Shown here: positions 50,101 to 63,200 of the stretch, piece by piece | How the letters are laid out: each line of letters opens with the position of its first letter | Position numbering within the stretch: position 1 is the first letter of the stretch | Assembly (NCBI GenBank): GCA_029706075.1 | Contig: JAINUG010000048.1 | Coordinates: 4,086,501 to 4,150,500 of the forward strand | Length of the DNA stretch: 64,000 nucleotides | Reading direction: 5' to 3' | Source of the DNA: Aldrovandia affinis | Lineage: Eukaryota > Chordata > Actinopteri > Notacanthiformes > Halosauridae | Made by a program: the position numbers and the translations under genes | The notes under the pieces: model-generated | Told to the model about the DNA's origin: nothing | Seen by the model: the letters and a program-made list of their open reading frames with translations, nothing else | Databases searched by the model: none

Positions 50101-50362
50101 TTGTCCAGTGTGATTTATAGGGCCATCCCTTATCAAAATGGAATATACTGCAATATATTGTAAATATATGGACTTATATATGGAAAATATATTGATGAAA
50201 ATATTTAACATCATTGTATTTTTTTTTATATTGCTAAATCTGAAAGCCTCAGTATATTTGCCCCTATATAGTGTTGCAATAAGTATTCTGAATTTGATCA
50301 TATATTTTATTTCAATATACTTCAATACATTTAACTGTATTGGCTGTGTGCGTGTGTGTGTT

Positions 50363-50448
<86 letters not shown>

Positions 50449-51267
50449 TGTCCTTGTGTAAATGTTTATCTCTTAATCAAGAGATTAATCAAAATGTCTC
50501 TGGTAGAAAAAAAAGGAAAAAAATTATCTGTAAGGAAATATCATTTCAGTCAGTCTGGAGTCAATCATTTGTTCCATGGATTGATGCTGCTACAGTCATC
50601 TGCCTTTTTTGACACAATGATTGTTTGGCTGTAATGGATAGCTTGACTTCCTGTCCGCATTTCCTCGTATCCTCGAGACAGTGAGATTCAGATTTATTTA
50701 TCGCTGAAATGATTAACTCTTAATACAGCACCAGGCTCCCAGCCAGTGATAAAACCCAGCACAGGGCCTGATGGGTAATCTTGCATGAGACATGGGGAGC
50801 AGCATGTGCATACTCTTCAGTTGACACAGCCACCAAAGGCACCAAAACAATAGCGGGGGTGGCAATAACATAATAGGAGTTCATCCAGCAGGTTCTCAGC
50901 AGAAAGGTGCGGGAACATTGAATTCCATTTATTTCATTTTATAGACCTCAAATTAAGACAGTAACAAAAGGCAAGTCATGACAGATTTTTGGCTGACTGG
51001 GTATTTTTTTATTTGGCTGATTTTCTATCTTGTCTAATATAATATATGCCACTTAGCAGATGCTTTTATCCAAAGCAACTTACAGTAGTGAATACATCTT
51101 TCAGCATATGTGGTCCCATTGGGAATTGAACCCACAACCTAAGCATTGTCAGCGCCATGCTCTACCTACTGAGTTGTCTGATTCCCACTCCATTCTGAGG
51201 GCACTAGCATTGAATGTTTTAAATTTTATGTCCCCAATCTCGCATGCTGAAAATGTCTACATCAGTG

Positions 51268-51335
<68 letters not shown>

Positions 51336-54300
51336 ATGTGTCTGTTTGCCACACGTGTGGCTGTGGTCTCATGCTGCATACATGATGGATATCTCTGTCA
51401 GTCAATCAGAGCGCACAAGGCATTAGCCATTCCACTGGCCTAACCATCACTGAGCATGCCAGGACTGGACACTCATGTTACTCATGCTACATATCGGCAA
51501 ATCAGCCCTTTGATGTCACACAGATGTCTACGAGAGAACAAGAGAATGCACTCTGCTGACAGAGGGGTGTGTGTGTGCCTGTGCCTGTGCCTGTGTGTGT
51601 GCTCACACTCATGCATGTGTGTGTGTGTAGGTGTCTGTGGTTGTCTCTGTGTGTGCCTGTTTATGGCCTTAAATGTGTATTTCAACCTAGAGTTTGGAAG
51701 CATGAGTTCTGTTGAGTGCAGGTCATTTCGGACTGTGTGGTATGTGTAAAGGGGCTTGGTGTAGAGGGGATTTTAGGGTGTGTGGAGTGTAAGGGGAGTT
51801 CGGTGTACAGAGCATGTGGGTGCTTGCACTATGAGAGACACTTGGGATATTATGGCTCTGTGGGACGCTGATAATACCTGTCATTTATAGAAGCCAGAGG
51901 ACTCTCAATCTGCCTCCCTCGAGACCCTCGCCGCCCATCAACGCTCAGGCTCTGGACAGGAAGAGAGAGGAGAGGGGTGACATCACTTCCCTCTGGTCAT
52001 AAAGCCCAAACATAGCAGACAGCAGAAACAAAGATTATTATAACTATTTGCTTTGTTGATGCATCGATCCAGAGAAATTAAAATGTTTCATATCACATAG
52101 TTATATAACTGTATATTTACTGATGTCATTCACATAGTTTTCACAGTTGAACATAGTTAAACATAGTTTTTACAATTGGATATTAAGTGAAGCATGTTAG
52201 GTCAATACTGCGCTAAAGGGCAAAAGTCAAGTTCCTTATTACTTTCAACCCCCTGCCCCCTAACAGCCCCCCTGCTCCCTAACAGGCCCCCTGCTTTGCC
52301 CACCTTTAGGTCATTTGCAGTAATTCCATTGATGGCACTGTGGTTGTCCTCAGAGCTGTATGAGGGATGCTGCCACTGCGTAGTCCCTGTGGGAATGTGC
52401 CAGTAGTACGTTCCAGTGCTGTCCCGGATGGTGCGCCAGCCCGGGGGTAGGTCAGAGTCTGGCTCCAGATTCTGGTCACTCCAGATGTTATCTAGAGAAC
52501 AAGGGATTACCAACAGAACATCAGCAAAGGTCAGTCCTGGGCTGTCCCTGAGCTTGTGTCCATCCAAATGACACAATCCAGAACTCTTTCAGTGTGTAAC
52601 CAAACTTAAATGAATTACCGTTCATGAACTGGACCTATTATTACTATACCTGTAGGGATAAAATGACCCAAGTAGCCAAAGCCCTATGTGGACTTCACCT
52701 TAAATGGTGCTTTGTGAGGTTAACATAGAAACTCAGTTGAAAATAAAGAGATGATAAGATCAAATATATATTCAAACAATCTGGTAGCTACTATGAGAGG
52801 TATCGCTTTCTTTATAACTTTCCAATAACCTGGAACACAAGTTTCCTGATGGATATATTCATCTCCATGAACAGTAAGACATCAGGGACACCTTCAGTGG
52901 TGTGCCTGAATTTGAGGGAGGCTGACCATTCATTGTATCCCTCAAGCTACAAACACCACCTCCTCGTAAGAAACCATATATTCCAATTGACTTGAGGAGG
53001 AAGCATGTCTTCAGGGATGACCAAGCGAGGAGGTGAAACAGAAATGAAAACAAGCCTGGTGCCAAATGGCTACAAAAAATAAATTGAGGGAAGAGGGAAA
53101 AAATTCCCATTGAGCGTGGGCAACAATTTGAATAAATTGGGGGAAAAGAATAGAGAGACAGACAGAGACAGAGCATGACAGAAAGCGAGACAAAAGACAG
53201 GGAGAGGGAAGGAGGGAAGTAGAAAAGTGGGTCAGCAATGACACAAGGTTTTATTAGGCACAGGCAGTGGAGAGAAAGTGTGTGTGTGTGTTTTCGGCTC
53301 TAATTTGGGAGGACAGTAGTCAACATGAGTTGGGCAGTGTAATGGGGGTCAATAAAAAAACTTGTGCAAGTTTCATTCATCCAGACCACCTCTTAACTCA
53401 AGTGCAGGGCATTATGTGCTAGTTTGGTGACTTTATTAATGGGCACATATAAACAGATAGATAAATACCCCATCCCACAAGATTGTTTTGTGGATGCTCT
53501 GTATTTCACCTGACTCTGAAGCAAATTGTTCAATAAACGACTATTTGAAATACAATCTGTATTCAACTAAGCAATTGGAAGTATTTGCACTTGTAAGGAG
53601 TGGTTCAAGCCACTTGAATGAGAGACTGCCTCTACATGTTTAATTGTATAATATACGTGTTTTGTTTTTATTTTGGTTCTGATTTTATCCCATTTTCTCC
53701 CAATTTAGTAGTTAATTACACCCTCTATTTTTATTGCGTAGCCGTAGCCCTGTAACTGGCAGAGACAAAGGCGAAGTATCGCCTCCTCCGAGACGGCATT
53801 CGCCAGGTTGTTGGCCATAACTCCGGTACTACAGAGCCACTCCTGTGCGCAGCGAACTTCCTGTCAGCTTCCCTCCCCCCTTCCTGGGGCGAACAGCCAA
53901 TTGCTGCAGATTGTATTTCAGATAGTCGTTTATTGAACTTAAAATAACAGCAAGAGAATTCTGAAACAACGTTAATTGACAAGAGGGCCATGACATTTTT
54001 GAGCGGGGGCAATGGATATTACTTAATAAAATAATAATAACATAACAGATTTTTTTTTAAATGCAGAACAACGTCCATCGTTGCAGAATGTGGGAGAGCG
54101 GGTCACTTATGCGGAGCATCACAAGTGCATCAATGAAACTGTAAATATTTGTAATAAACATATTTTAATATATGTGGCTTTGATGAAAATACACAAACTA
54201 AACCAAACTATTGTGCGCCATACTTCTTTTCTTCTTCCTCCGCTTGGACCCCTATATCAGTTTCCCAGTACTTTTGCCAGTAGGAAACAGATACACATGC

Positions 54301-57300
54301 ATGTTAGTTTAATTCAGTTTTGTAATATTTTCGCATACACCATCCAATTATGTACTCCATTTTATTGTAGTGAAAGCAAGTCTCATAATGTGCTCTTCAC
54401 AAGCAATGGGGTTCATGGGGTTCTTCATTACATATGATGAAATTGCCAGTTCGCTATGGCAAAGGTATTATAGGGAAAAAATCTGATCGGATTGGCTGCA
54501 GGTGCGCTACTGTCTCTTATCATAAAACTACAAGGACATGCCTTAATGGGGCTCCGTCCTGAATTAGCGCAACAAAACCAACGAAACCAAACGAGCCCAG
54601 AATGGGAAAGATTTGTATTTGTATTTTTGTATTTGTATTTGTATTTGTATTTGTATTTGTATTTGTATTTGTATTTGTATTTGTATTTGTATTTGTATTT
54701 TGTATTTTTGTATTTTTGTATAAAAAAAAAAAAATGTAAAAAAATTTACTAACCTTTTCTTTCCCAGTGTTACAGGTATGGTATGCAGCTGCCAACAACG
54801 ATGTCTATCGCTGTATTGCTGCACTGATCTCTTGCGCCAACTATGATTGTTCTTACCATGTATTAATGCACATCTTGTAAGTCGCTCTGGAAATTCAGCA
54901 TCTGAACATGGACAGATGGTAATGTAAGTGGAGTGCATTGGGGCTGAAGCCACAACAAAAGGAAGCAATGATGAACGCAGTCACAGAGCGACGCAGAAAC
55001 GGCCCCTTTATGTGCAGTAACTCTTCTGGTAATGAAGCCATTTCACCACCCAGCACTGCACATCGTGAAGATAAAACATCACTTCAAATATCTCCTGCTA
55101 ACAATAGTTGAAAAAATCTAACAACTCATCACACACCATAAAGGCTGATGAATTCTTCAATGACCCATATATGTAAATAGGTATTTCCGTATATATTCCT
55201 GAGCAAATTCCTGATGTGTTCCTAACTGACCTTGTGCTATCATGGCTCCTCCGAATTCAACACAGCAGGGGTGACCGGAACATTTCTTTTGGCAGCAAAA
55301 ATATTTAAAATTTAGGGTAATACGTTAGCAGCATCCATGCATACCAGCGGGATCTGACAATCTTCTCTGTGTTTTACCACAGATATGGATAATCTACTTC
55401 ACACTATTATGGCACAGCAATTGCCTGCAGATGGGGGTGATAAGCACCGTACAACAAAGGGATACATCCTGGAATGAGACCACTGTGAATGTGTTCAAAC
55501 CACATACATTCAGCTGCATCACACTGAAAAGGCTATGATGCTTTTGTCATGTGTCTGATTGAGTCAGACATAATAAAACCAGCTGTGGTAAAGACAGAAT
55601 AGATAGAGAAATATATAGCTGATAGCTATTAAGTGACTCACAGGCAATATGTTTAAAACGAAAAAGCGGGCAATATGTTTAAAACGAAAAAGCATCCCAG
55701 CTTACAAGACATGTCATTACAAGACAGCGTTCTGCACTGCACAGCATGCTGGCCTGGGTGACCATTACTTCTGCAATTTATACTTCCATAATCACCTCTC
55801 AACATTCTCCCGCTGCACATAAACTACTTATACTGGCATTCTGATGTTATTAATTAATTTATTAGTCAGTAGGTTATGTTTCATCGTTAGTCCCAGGGTA
55901 GACTCAGGGTAGGTGCATAACTATACTTTCTCACTCTGATGCAGTATAACTGCCAAACTTCCAGGGACGTGCTTTGCTAATAAACCAATACTAACTTCTG
56001 ACAAATCACACAATAGATTTGTGACCAAATCCACCCTCAGAAATCTGCAGACCCCAATCAGATTGAAGCCAGCCTTGTCCTGAAAAGTTAACAAAGTTAT
56101 CCAGCCACTCTGTCAGAGACTGAGCATCTGGAGTCAAGACTAGTCCCAGCCAGGGTAGATGACTTGTGTACAACATTGCATATAAAAACACATGATATTA
56201 CAAAAACATAATAAGTAAATCAATAAATAATTAATTATATAATACTAAAACTCAAATGGAAGATACGGTAGCATAAAGTATGTAATACTGATGTATAATA
56301 CGGATATACAACTTGTGTTTTAACAGCATACCTGCACTTTCCCATAAATCAGTTAATTTCTCCTGTGTTACTTGGATGAGAACATATCAAATGACCCTGA
56401 GGAGGTGCTTCTGGGTGACTCATCTATTAAGGCACTGTTCTAGTGTGTGAGCCCCAAGGCCTGGTATCGAATCCAGACTGTGCCAGTGCTGACTGTGGCT
56501 AGCAGCCCCACAGAACGGCACAGCAGTGTCACCTAAGGCCTAAATATACTTCACTTTAAATACGTGTACGTGTATGTAAAATGGCTGCCACGCATATCCT
56601 GCGGTCGTTGGGTGCGTGCCTTGTGCACGTCCTCAAGAATTAACGTTGCGCACACGCGAGGTGCAGTACCACCATAAATCGTGGGGGCAGGCAAGAAATC
56701 GGATGGTGACAGCAAGCCACTCTGCTGGTGACACAGTGCATTGGCTCACTGTGTGTGTTTTGATGTGTAATGAGCGGGGACACCCAACGAAGCAAGTCAT
56801 CAAATGTCCTGGCGGAATACTGATGATGAAATCATTGAAATACTGATTATGCGCTTTCATCGTACTCTCCGTTGTTACGCCGGGATACATTTAATGGTCT
56901 AATACCATCTATACTATCTCCGTTGTTTAGTTTAGTTAAATTAATTAAACTTAAAAAAAGACAATACATGGTTACATCCCGATGTACATGTTGGCGCCGC
57001 TGCCGCTGTTTCTGCCATCTTAGTTTCCGCCCCACAGTTCTGACCTGCCCCCTGGTGGATATAGCTTTTAAACATCCAGACAGACATAAAGTATGCAGTG
57101 GAGTATGTGAACAATGCTGCTTGCGTTGGGTACGCATATGCAAATGCATACACGTGCTTAAGTGAAGTATATTTAGGCCTTAAGGAGGAAGAGACTCAGT
57201 TTGCTGGATTGTCCTTGTCATGTTGCACACCAGAGACCCCCACTGTTCAATCGGGCGCCCACAGTCTGCCGGTATAAAGCTGCACAGGAAGTGTCTTCCT

Positions 57301-59669
57301 GTAACCTTTACACTGCGGTGTGAAAAGAAGTGGCTGACATCACATGTTTCAGAGGAGAGCACATGCTTGTCTACGCTCTCCTGAATTGACAGCAGAGGTC
57401 GCAGCAAGTGCGGCTTATACTACTGGTCAAAAGTTTTAGAACACCCCCATTTTCCAGTTTTTACTGACATTTAAGCAGTTCAAGTCCAGTGAATAACCTG
57501 AAATGGTACAAAGGTAAGCAGCAAACTGCCAGAGGTAAAAAAAAAAAGTTTTGGTTACCAAAAACTGAAAAATAATGTACATTTTTTGGCAGTGAGTAGT
57601 CTCCTACACCATCAAAAGGCACTTGGAAACTGGAGGAAACTCTGACATTAGTGTATAATACAATTGGCCACTCCAAATTGGGAGAAAAAGAAAAAGAAAG
57701 GGCACTGAGGAGCAACTGATGTGGAGCAGACACAGCAAAATGTGTGGGGACACCCAAACACAGGTGAGCTCACAGTCTCAGACACTGAGAGACACCAACA
57801 CAGGGTGGGATACAGTTAGTGATGGGCTCCCTGACACAGAACTCCCTGCCCCCCTCCTGAAGGCCTCAGGAAATGGCTGAAATACCATATTTTGGGAGAG
57901 TAGGAGACATATGGCTTTGTCGTGCCATAAAGGACGAAGTGGCGGAAATGCAGAGATGAGGACACAAAGCGCACTGCCAAGGCTGGGAACACCGAACGCT
58001 GGGAACGCTGAAATGCAGCATCCAGCTGTATAAATTTAAAACATGTAACATGAAACTACTGATGCAATGATGTAAGCTGCCCAGGACAAGGGTGTCTGTG
58101 ATGCAAATTAATAATGCAGAACATAACGTAACCTCATGGTCCTGGATTCAGAGAGCTGGGTCCTGAATCATCGCAAGGACAGGCAGAGGGACGTGCGCTT
58201 GATGAGTACTAAAAAATGAGTACTCATCGAGCTTACTAATTGAGTGGCAGCTGGGCCCATGCCCACAGAACCCGCTCTGTCCCCTGTCGTGAGCAGGTCA
58301 TGTGGGCCCAGGGACACCGGCGGCACCGGGGATGTGAGGTGACAGAAAACGGCTTTATTAAGATTGACTGAGTGAGACTGAAAGTCACGCCCCGTCGAGC
58401 ATGGCCCCTCATTCGATGTGCCCCACGACGGCAAGGAGGAAATCTCTGCTGCAGCCATGAATAAGAATGCCTCTCCATTTATAGGCTGTGAACGCCTGGG
58501 GAGAGGAGATAGGGGAGATTCAGAGCCCCGGAGGGTTTATTCCACCACAACAAATACAGATCGACAAATCAGGAATCTGTCATGAAGGATATAAGAAGAG
58601 TGACATACGGGGTCAATTTAAAAGATAATCATACACACGCACACACATCCACACTTTCTTGTGGGCGGACAAACAAAAGACGAATTGTAATACAAGTCCC
58701 AGCACTACTCTTGCCCTCCCATAGTATTGATTTTCTCTGCACACATACAGGATGACGTTTCTATCCGCAAGGGTCGAAACATCAAGTTGTCCTCGCAAAG
58801 ATCTTTGTGGATTGTAACATTGTCCTGTGAGCGTGCGAATACTATAAATGGCATGGGAGTGAAGATTTTATTTCTTCTGATATGCAGGGTCAAACAGCGC
58901 TGGATTGTGACCTTTGGAATGGAATACATTTCTGCCTCCTTATGGCTTCTTAGATCACTTGAGCATAAACAAATAACATCATAAAATGAACGTCCACATG
59001 AATGACACAAAGAGATCATTCTGGAATCATCTACCACTCAAAATGTAATTGAATTACTTAAAATAAAATTGAAGAAAGGGAAATTAATAAGTGAATAAAT
59101 TAACCTTTGCATTGGTTTCAATCTTTGCATTGGCATTGGTTTAGCAGCCAGTATAAATATGCTGTGTCCCCGATGCGTGACAATGCCAGTGTTGTATTGC
59201 GACTACATGTTTCTGCATCTCAGAAACATCTCACAGAGTCAAAAAACGCCTTTTCCCAATAATGATGAGTACATGTTGAAAAACTTCAGTACCCTTCAGA
59301 GTAGATCTCTGTCCACTATTGTTATTTATTTAAATATAAAAATAGATAATAGATTTATTCTAAAATATATTGGCCATATGCATTTTGGCAGTACATTGTT
59401 CTGCTCCTAAATTCTGAATCAAAGCCAATAAGATGTCTGGTCCTTCCATAAGTGTGTACTGAGGCAAGTCAGTGGCAGGGAGATATGCACAGCTGAGTGA
59501 CGCAGGGCTGGTTTCCCAGCTGCAGTCATCACAAGGAGTCTCCCTGAGTGCTCCTGAGAAGATGTGAGTAACAAGTTTATTACAATGGCTCAATGAGTGT
59601 GTGTAATTGTGTGAGCATGCATATGTGTGTGCTCACATGTCTGTATAAGTGTATGTGTGCTTCCTTGTG

Positions 59670-59713
<44 letters not shown>

Positions 59714-60248
59714 TGTGTGTGTGTGTTTGTACCACAATTCCTCCTGTACAGGCTTTCCCTCATTAGAAATTCTGTCACTACCCTCTATACACTCTCTGCA
59801 GAATCCCAATCTCCCCAGAAAGGTGGAACTCTGCCCAGTGATCCTGGCAGGCTTGGTCTGCTCCAAGGCTCTGCTCTGCACATACAGCACTGTGCTTACC
59901 AGAGAGATTGGTGCTGCAGACAATTAACGCACCCACAAAACCACTCGCATTAAACCAAAAACAAGAACAAAAGCTTCCCTATATGTAGGAAGGGGGAGGG
60001 GAATTCTATACAATCTACTATCTCTCTTAGTATGGGCTGTTCTTTGTTATACATATGGAGGAGGGTTAAAAAACAGCTCAAGCTATTCTTCAGATGTATC
60101 ATTACTGTCATTACTAGCCAAGGGAGATAAAGGCATTGTGACTCTGATAATATAACATAACATATGCCATTCAGCAGATGCTTTTATCCAAAGCAACTTA
60201 CAGTTATGAATACATACATTTTTCAGTACATGTGGCCCTAATGGGGAA

Positions 60249-60279
<31 letters not shown>

Positions 60280-63200
60280 TACACTGAAACATGCATTCAA
60301 TCACACACAAGCACACACATAAACAGTCATATACAGGTACCATAAACATGCACACAAATACACACACGTGCATGCACAAACAGAGCAGTTACAACTGACA
60401 TCCTCATCTTAAAACACTCGACTGATGAAAGAGGGAGGGGCCATTAACCCAAGGTTATCTCTCACAGAGTCAGGCGCACGGCAATCCTGCTCCGCCTCAT
60501 TGCTGACCGATAATGAATGGAGAACCAATCAGAGAGCTTCTCTCTCTCTGATTGTGGATCAGCAGACATGCACCCACACCATAGCACAGAGCACACCCTA
60601 CAGGCCCTGGATCAGCAGACATGTACTCGCACCACAGTGCAGAGCATACCCTACTGACCTCCTGGAACTGCGCTGCCTCAGAACACAGTGTCAAGGCGGA
60701 GTATGTGTGCTTGCGTGATGTGGAGACAGTGCTGTGGCTTAGATTAACCTTTCTGTCAGAACAGCAAACAGGAGGTGACAGCAAGGTTCAGACACAGCAT
60801 CCACATGTGCCGGGGGATGTATTACCAAGAACATGCTGCAGTCTTTGCTGTTTGGGGGTAGCACACAAAATACCGCAGCTGCATACAGAGATGATGATGC
60901 TAGCCACGCATTCATACCTACTCAGGACGCAAAGCACTGAACAGTTATTATGGTGTTCATTACGGCTGAAGTCCCTGCGGCGAGCCAATGTTCAGCTACC
61001 CCCTACCACCCACTTCTGTAAGAGTCTGAGGAGGAAGAAAAAGAACAGACAGACCTAACCTCCTCCCTCTCCCTCTTCCCTCTCTCTGCCATCTCTCCTA
61101 TGGCTCTCTAAGCTTTGAGAGAGATGAAAATGGACAAGGAAACAGAATTATAGAGAGGGATAACAAGAAAGGGTGACCGAGAACAGAGGAGAGTTTTGAC
61201 AGCATGAGACAGAAAAATTGAAAAATATTTTTGAGGCTGTTTTATTAATCACCAAAAATCTATTTAGTAATTTAATTTATTAAATGTTTACTTTTTATTT
61301 ATGCATCTATTTAGATTAACAGTTTTTAAGGCAAACTCCATCAACACCAATTTCATAGTTTGAAATGTTCCTGGTTTATGAAACAGAGACAAATTCTTTC
61401 CTCCCCTGAGAATTTCTGTATCAACAGAGAGAGAAAAACCCCCAGAAAAACAGAGAGCAAAGAATGAAAAAACAAAGAAAAAAAAACAATTAAATGTAAG
61501 GAGTGATGTGGATGAGAGAGGAAAAATTATTGAAAATAAGACAAAAAAATAAATAAATGGAGTGCTGAAAGAGCATTGGAGAGAGATTCAGAGAGAAAAT
61601 ATAAGAGTAAAGAAAACAGAAATGAGGCAGAGAGAGCAGAAGAAAGGGAGGGGGCTGTGGAGAGAGAGGGGGTACTGTTTTATCCTGTGATCAATCTGAC
61701 CACATCTTAATCCCACGCAATCCCACAGCATTGCTCTGTGCATTTAATACAAGGTCAGCGCTCCAGCTGGTCAGGGGATTACAGGCCAAAGTGGATCAAA
61801 ACATCAATCTGGGGTCCTGATGGCACGGCCGTCCTCTCCAAGCCAGAATCAATCCGCTCAAAGTCAAGTCCGTCAAGACAAGCGCTCCACGTCATCCGAA
61901 CCTATAGAACCCATCACCCACTCACTCACCCGGTTGGCCCACTTCCTGTGGATGAAGCATACGCTTCCTGTTCCTGACCCTCACAGTGCTCTAGTGCAAC
62001 ATCCATGATCTCAACAAAACCTCTCCTCCTCCTGATCTATTTGCATGTGTATGTGCATGAGCAGTCACTTGCATCCTTTGAGCGGTTGCTTTGCTGTTCA
62101 TAACTGGGTGATTCAGTGCCTGGCTCAAGGGCACAACCACTTGGGCTTCCAGCAGGGAATCCCAACACTTTCCACTCCAAATGCATGCCCCTCCACACTG
62201 AGAGAAACACTGAAGAAGAATAAACATCCCTCCAATCCTTCATATCCATTTATTTTCTGCAGGCACCCACCTCTTTCAGCTTGCCCTGTGGGAAAGGGCT
62301 ATTTTGAGAGCTGATGGCGTTCACGGTCACATCAGTGACTATTTTGCCTGCACCATGTTTCACCTCACCTGACTGAAAACAGAACAAGTGGCCAATAAGA
62401 GTGGCTTGCAGAGTGGTCACAGCACACCAGCTACATGCACAGGCATGAAATTTCAGTTGGAGCCCTGCCCAGTCATAAAATCTGACAGAGTAGTAATCAA
62501 TGCATTCTTGCTTACTCATTCGATAGGGTGCCTCATAGCATAAGAAAGTGGGAAGATCCAGAGCTATATCCACAGATTAATATTTTTATGAATGTTCCAG
62601 ATGTACAGTACATAATGGCACTCACAACACAACACAAAGGTATAAATTACAAGAGTGTGGACAGCACATTGGTTTACCCAGCTACCAACAGTTTCCTCTC
62701 CTCAAAATCACCTCAGGTGGTTCTGTGTGAAAGTTTGTTTCTGGGAATGTGTTTGGTTGGACATAATGACAATATCCTTGGGACCATTGGGGCATGGTGA
62801 TGTTGGTATGGTTAACTAAATGTATGGTTACATTTCTCTTAGTGTCAACTGACTTGTACAATTAAACTATTAAAGCCCAAATTGTCCTTTATATTCAAGT
62901 TTTTTTGGGGGATAAAGTGTAATCTATTACCTTATTTGGTTACACCTAATGGGTGACAGAAATCAAAATGCAGATGTTGTAAAGGACTACACGGAAATGA
63001 AAAGTACTGAAGAGCATAGCCACAGCATAGAACATTTTATTTCAGATATATTACCTTATCTGCTGAAAATCTAGACACAGAGGTGTGGCTGTCCCCCGTA
63101 GCACCAAATGGTGACAGTTAACCGGGGCAGTGACCAACTGACAGAGTTACATCTGAGTCAAACTGAGCCGCACCTGGTCTGCCAAACCTACCTGTCCCCA

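Noticed and set aside
50138-50634. Cys-Val repeat open frames
   Set aside because: Translation of a GT microsatellite.
60621-61058. Plus-strand open frame of 145 codons
   Set aside because: No recognised similarity; it crosses locally repeated text in apbb3 intron 1.
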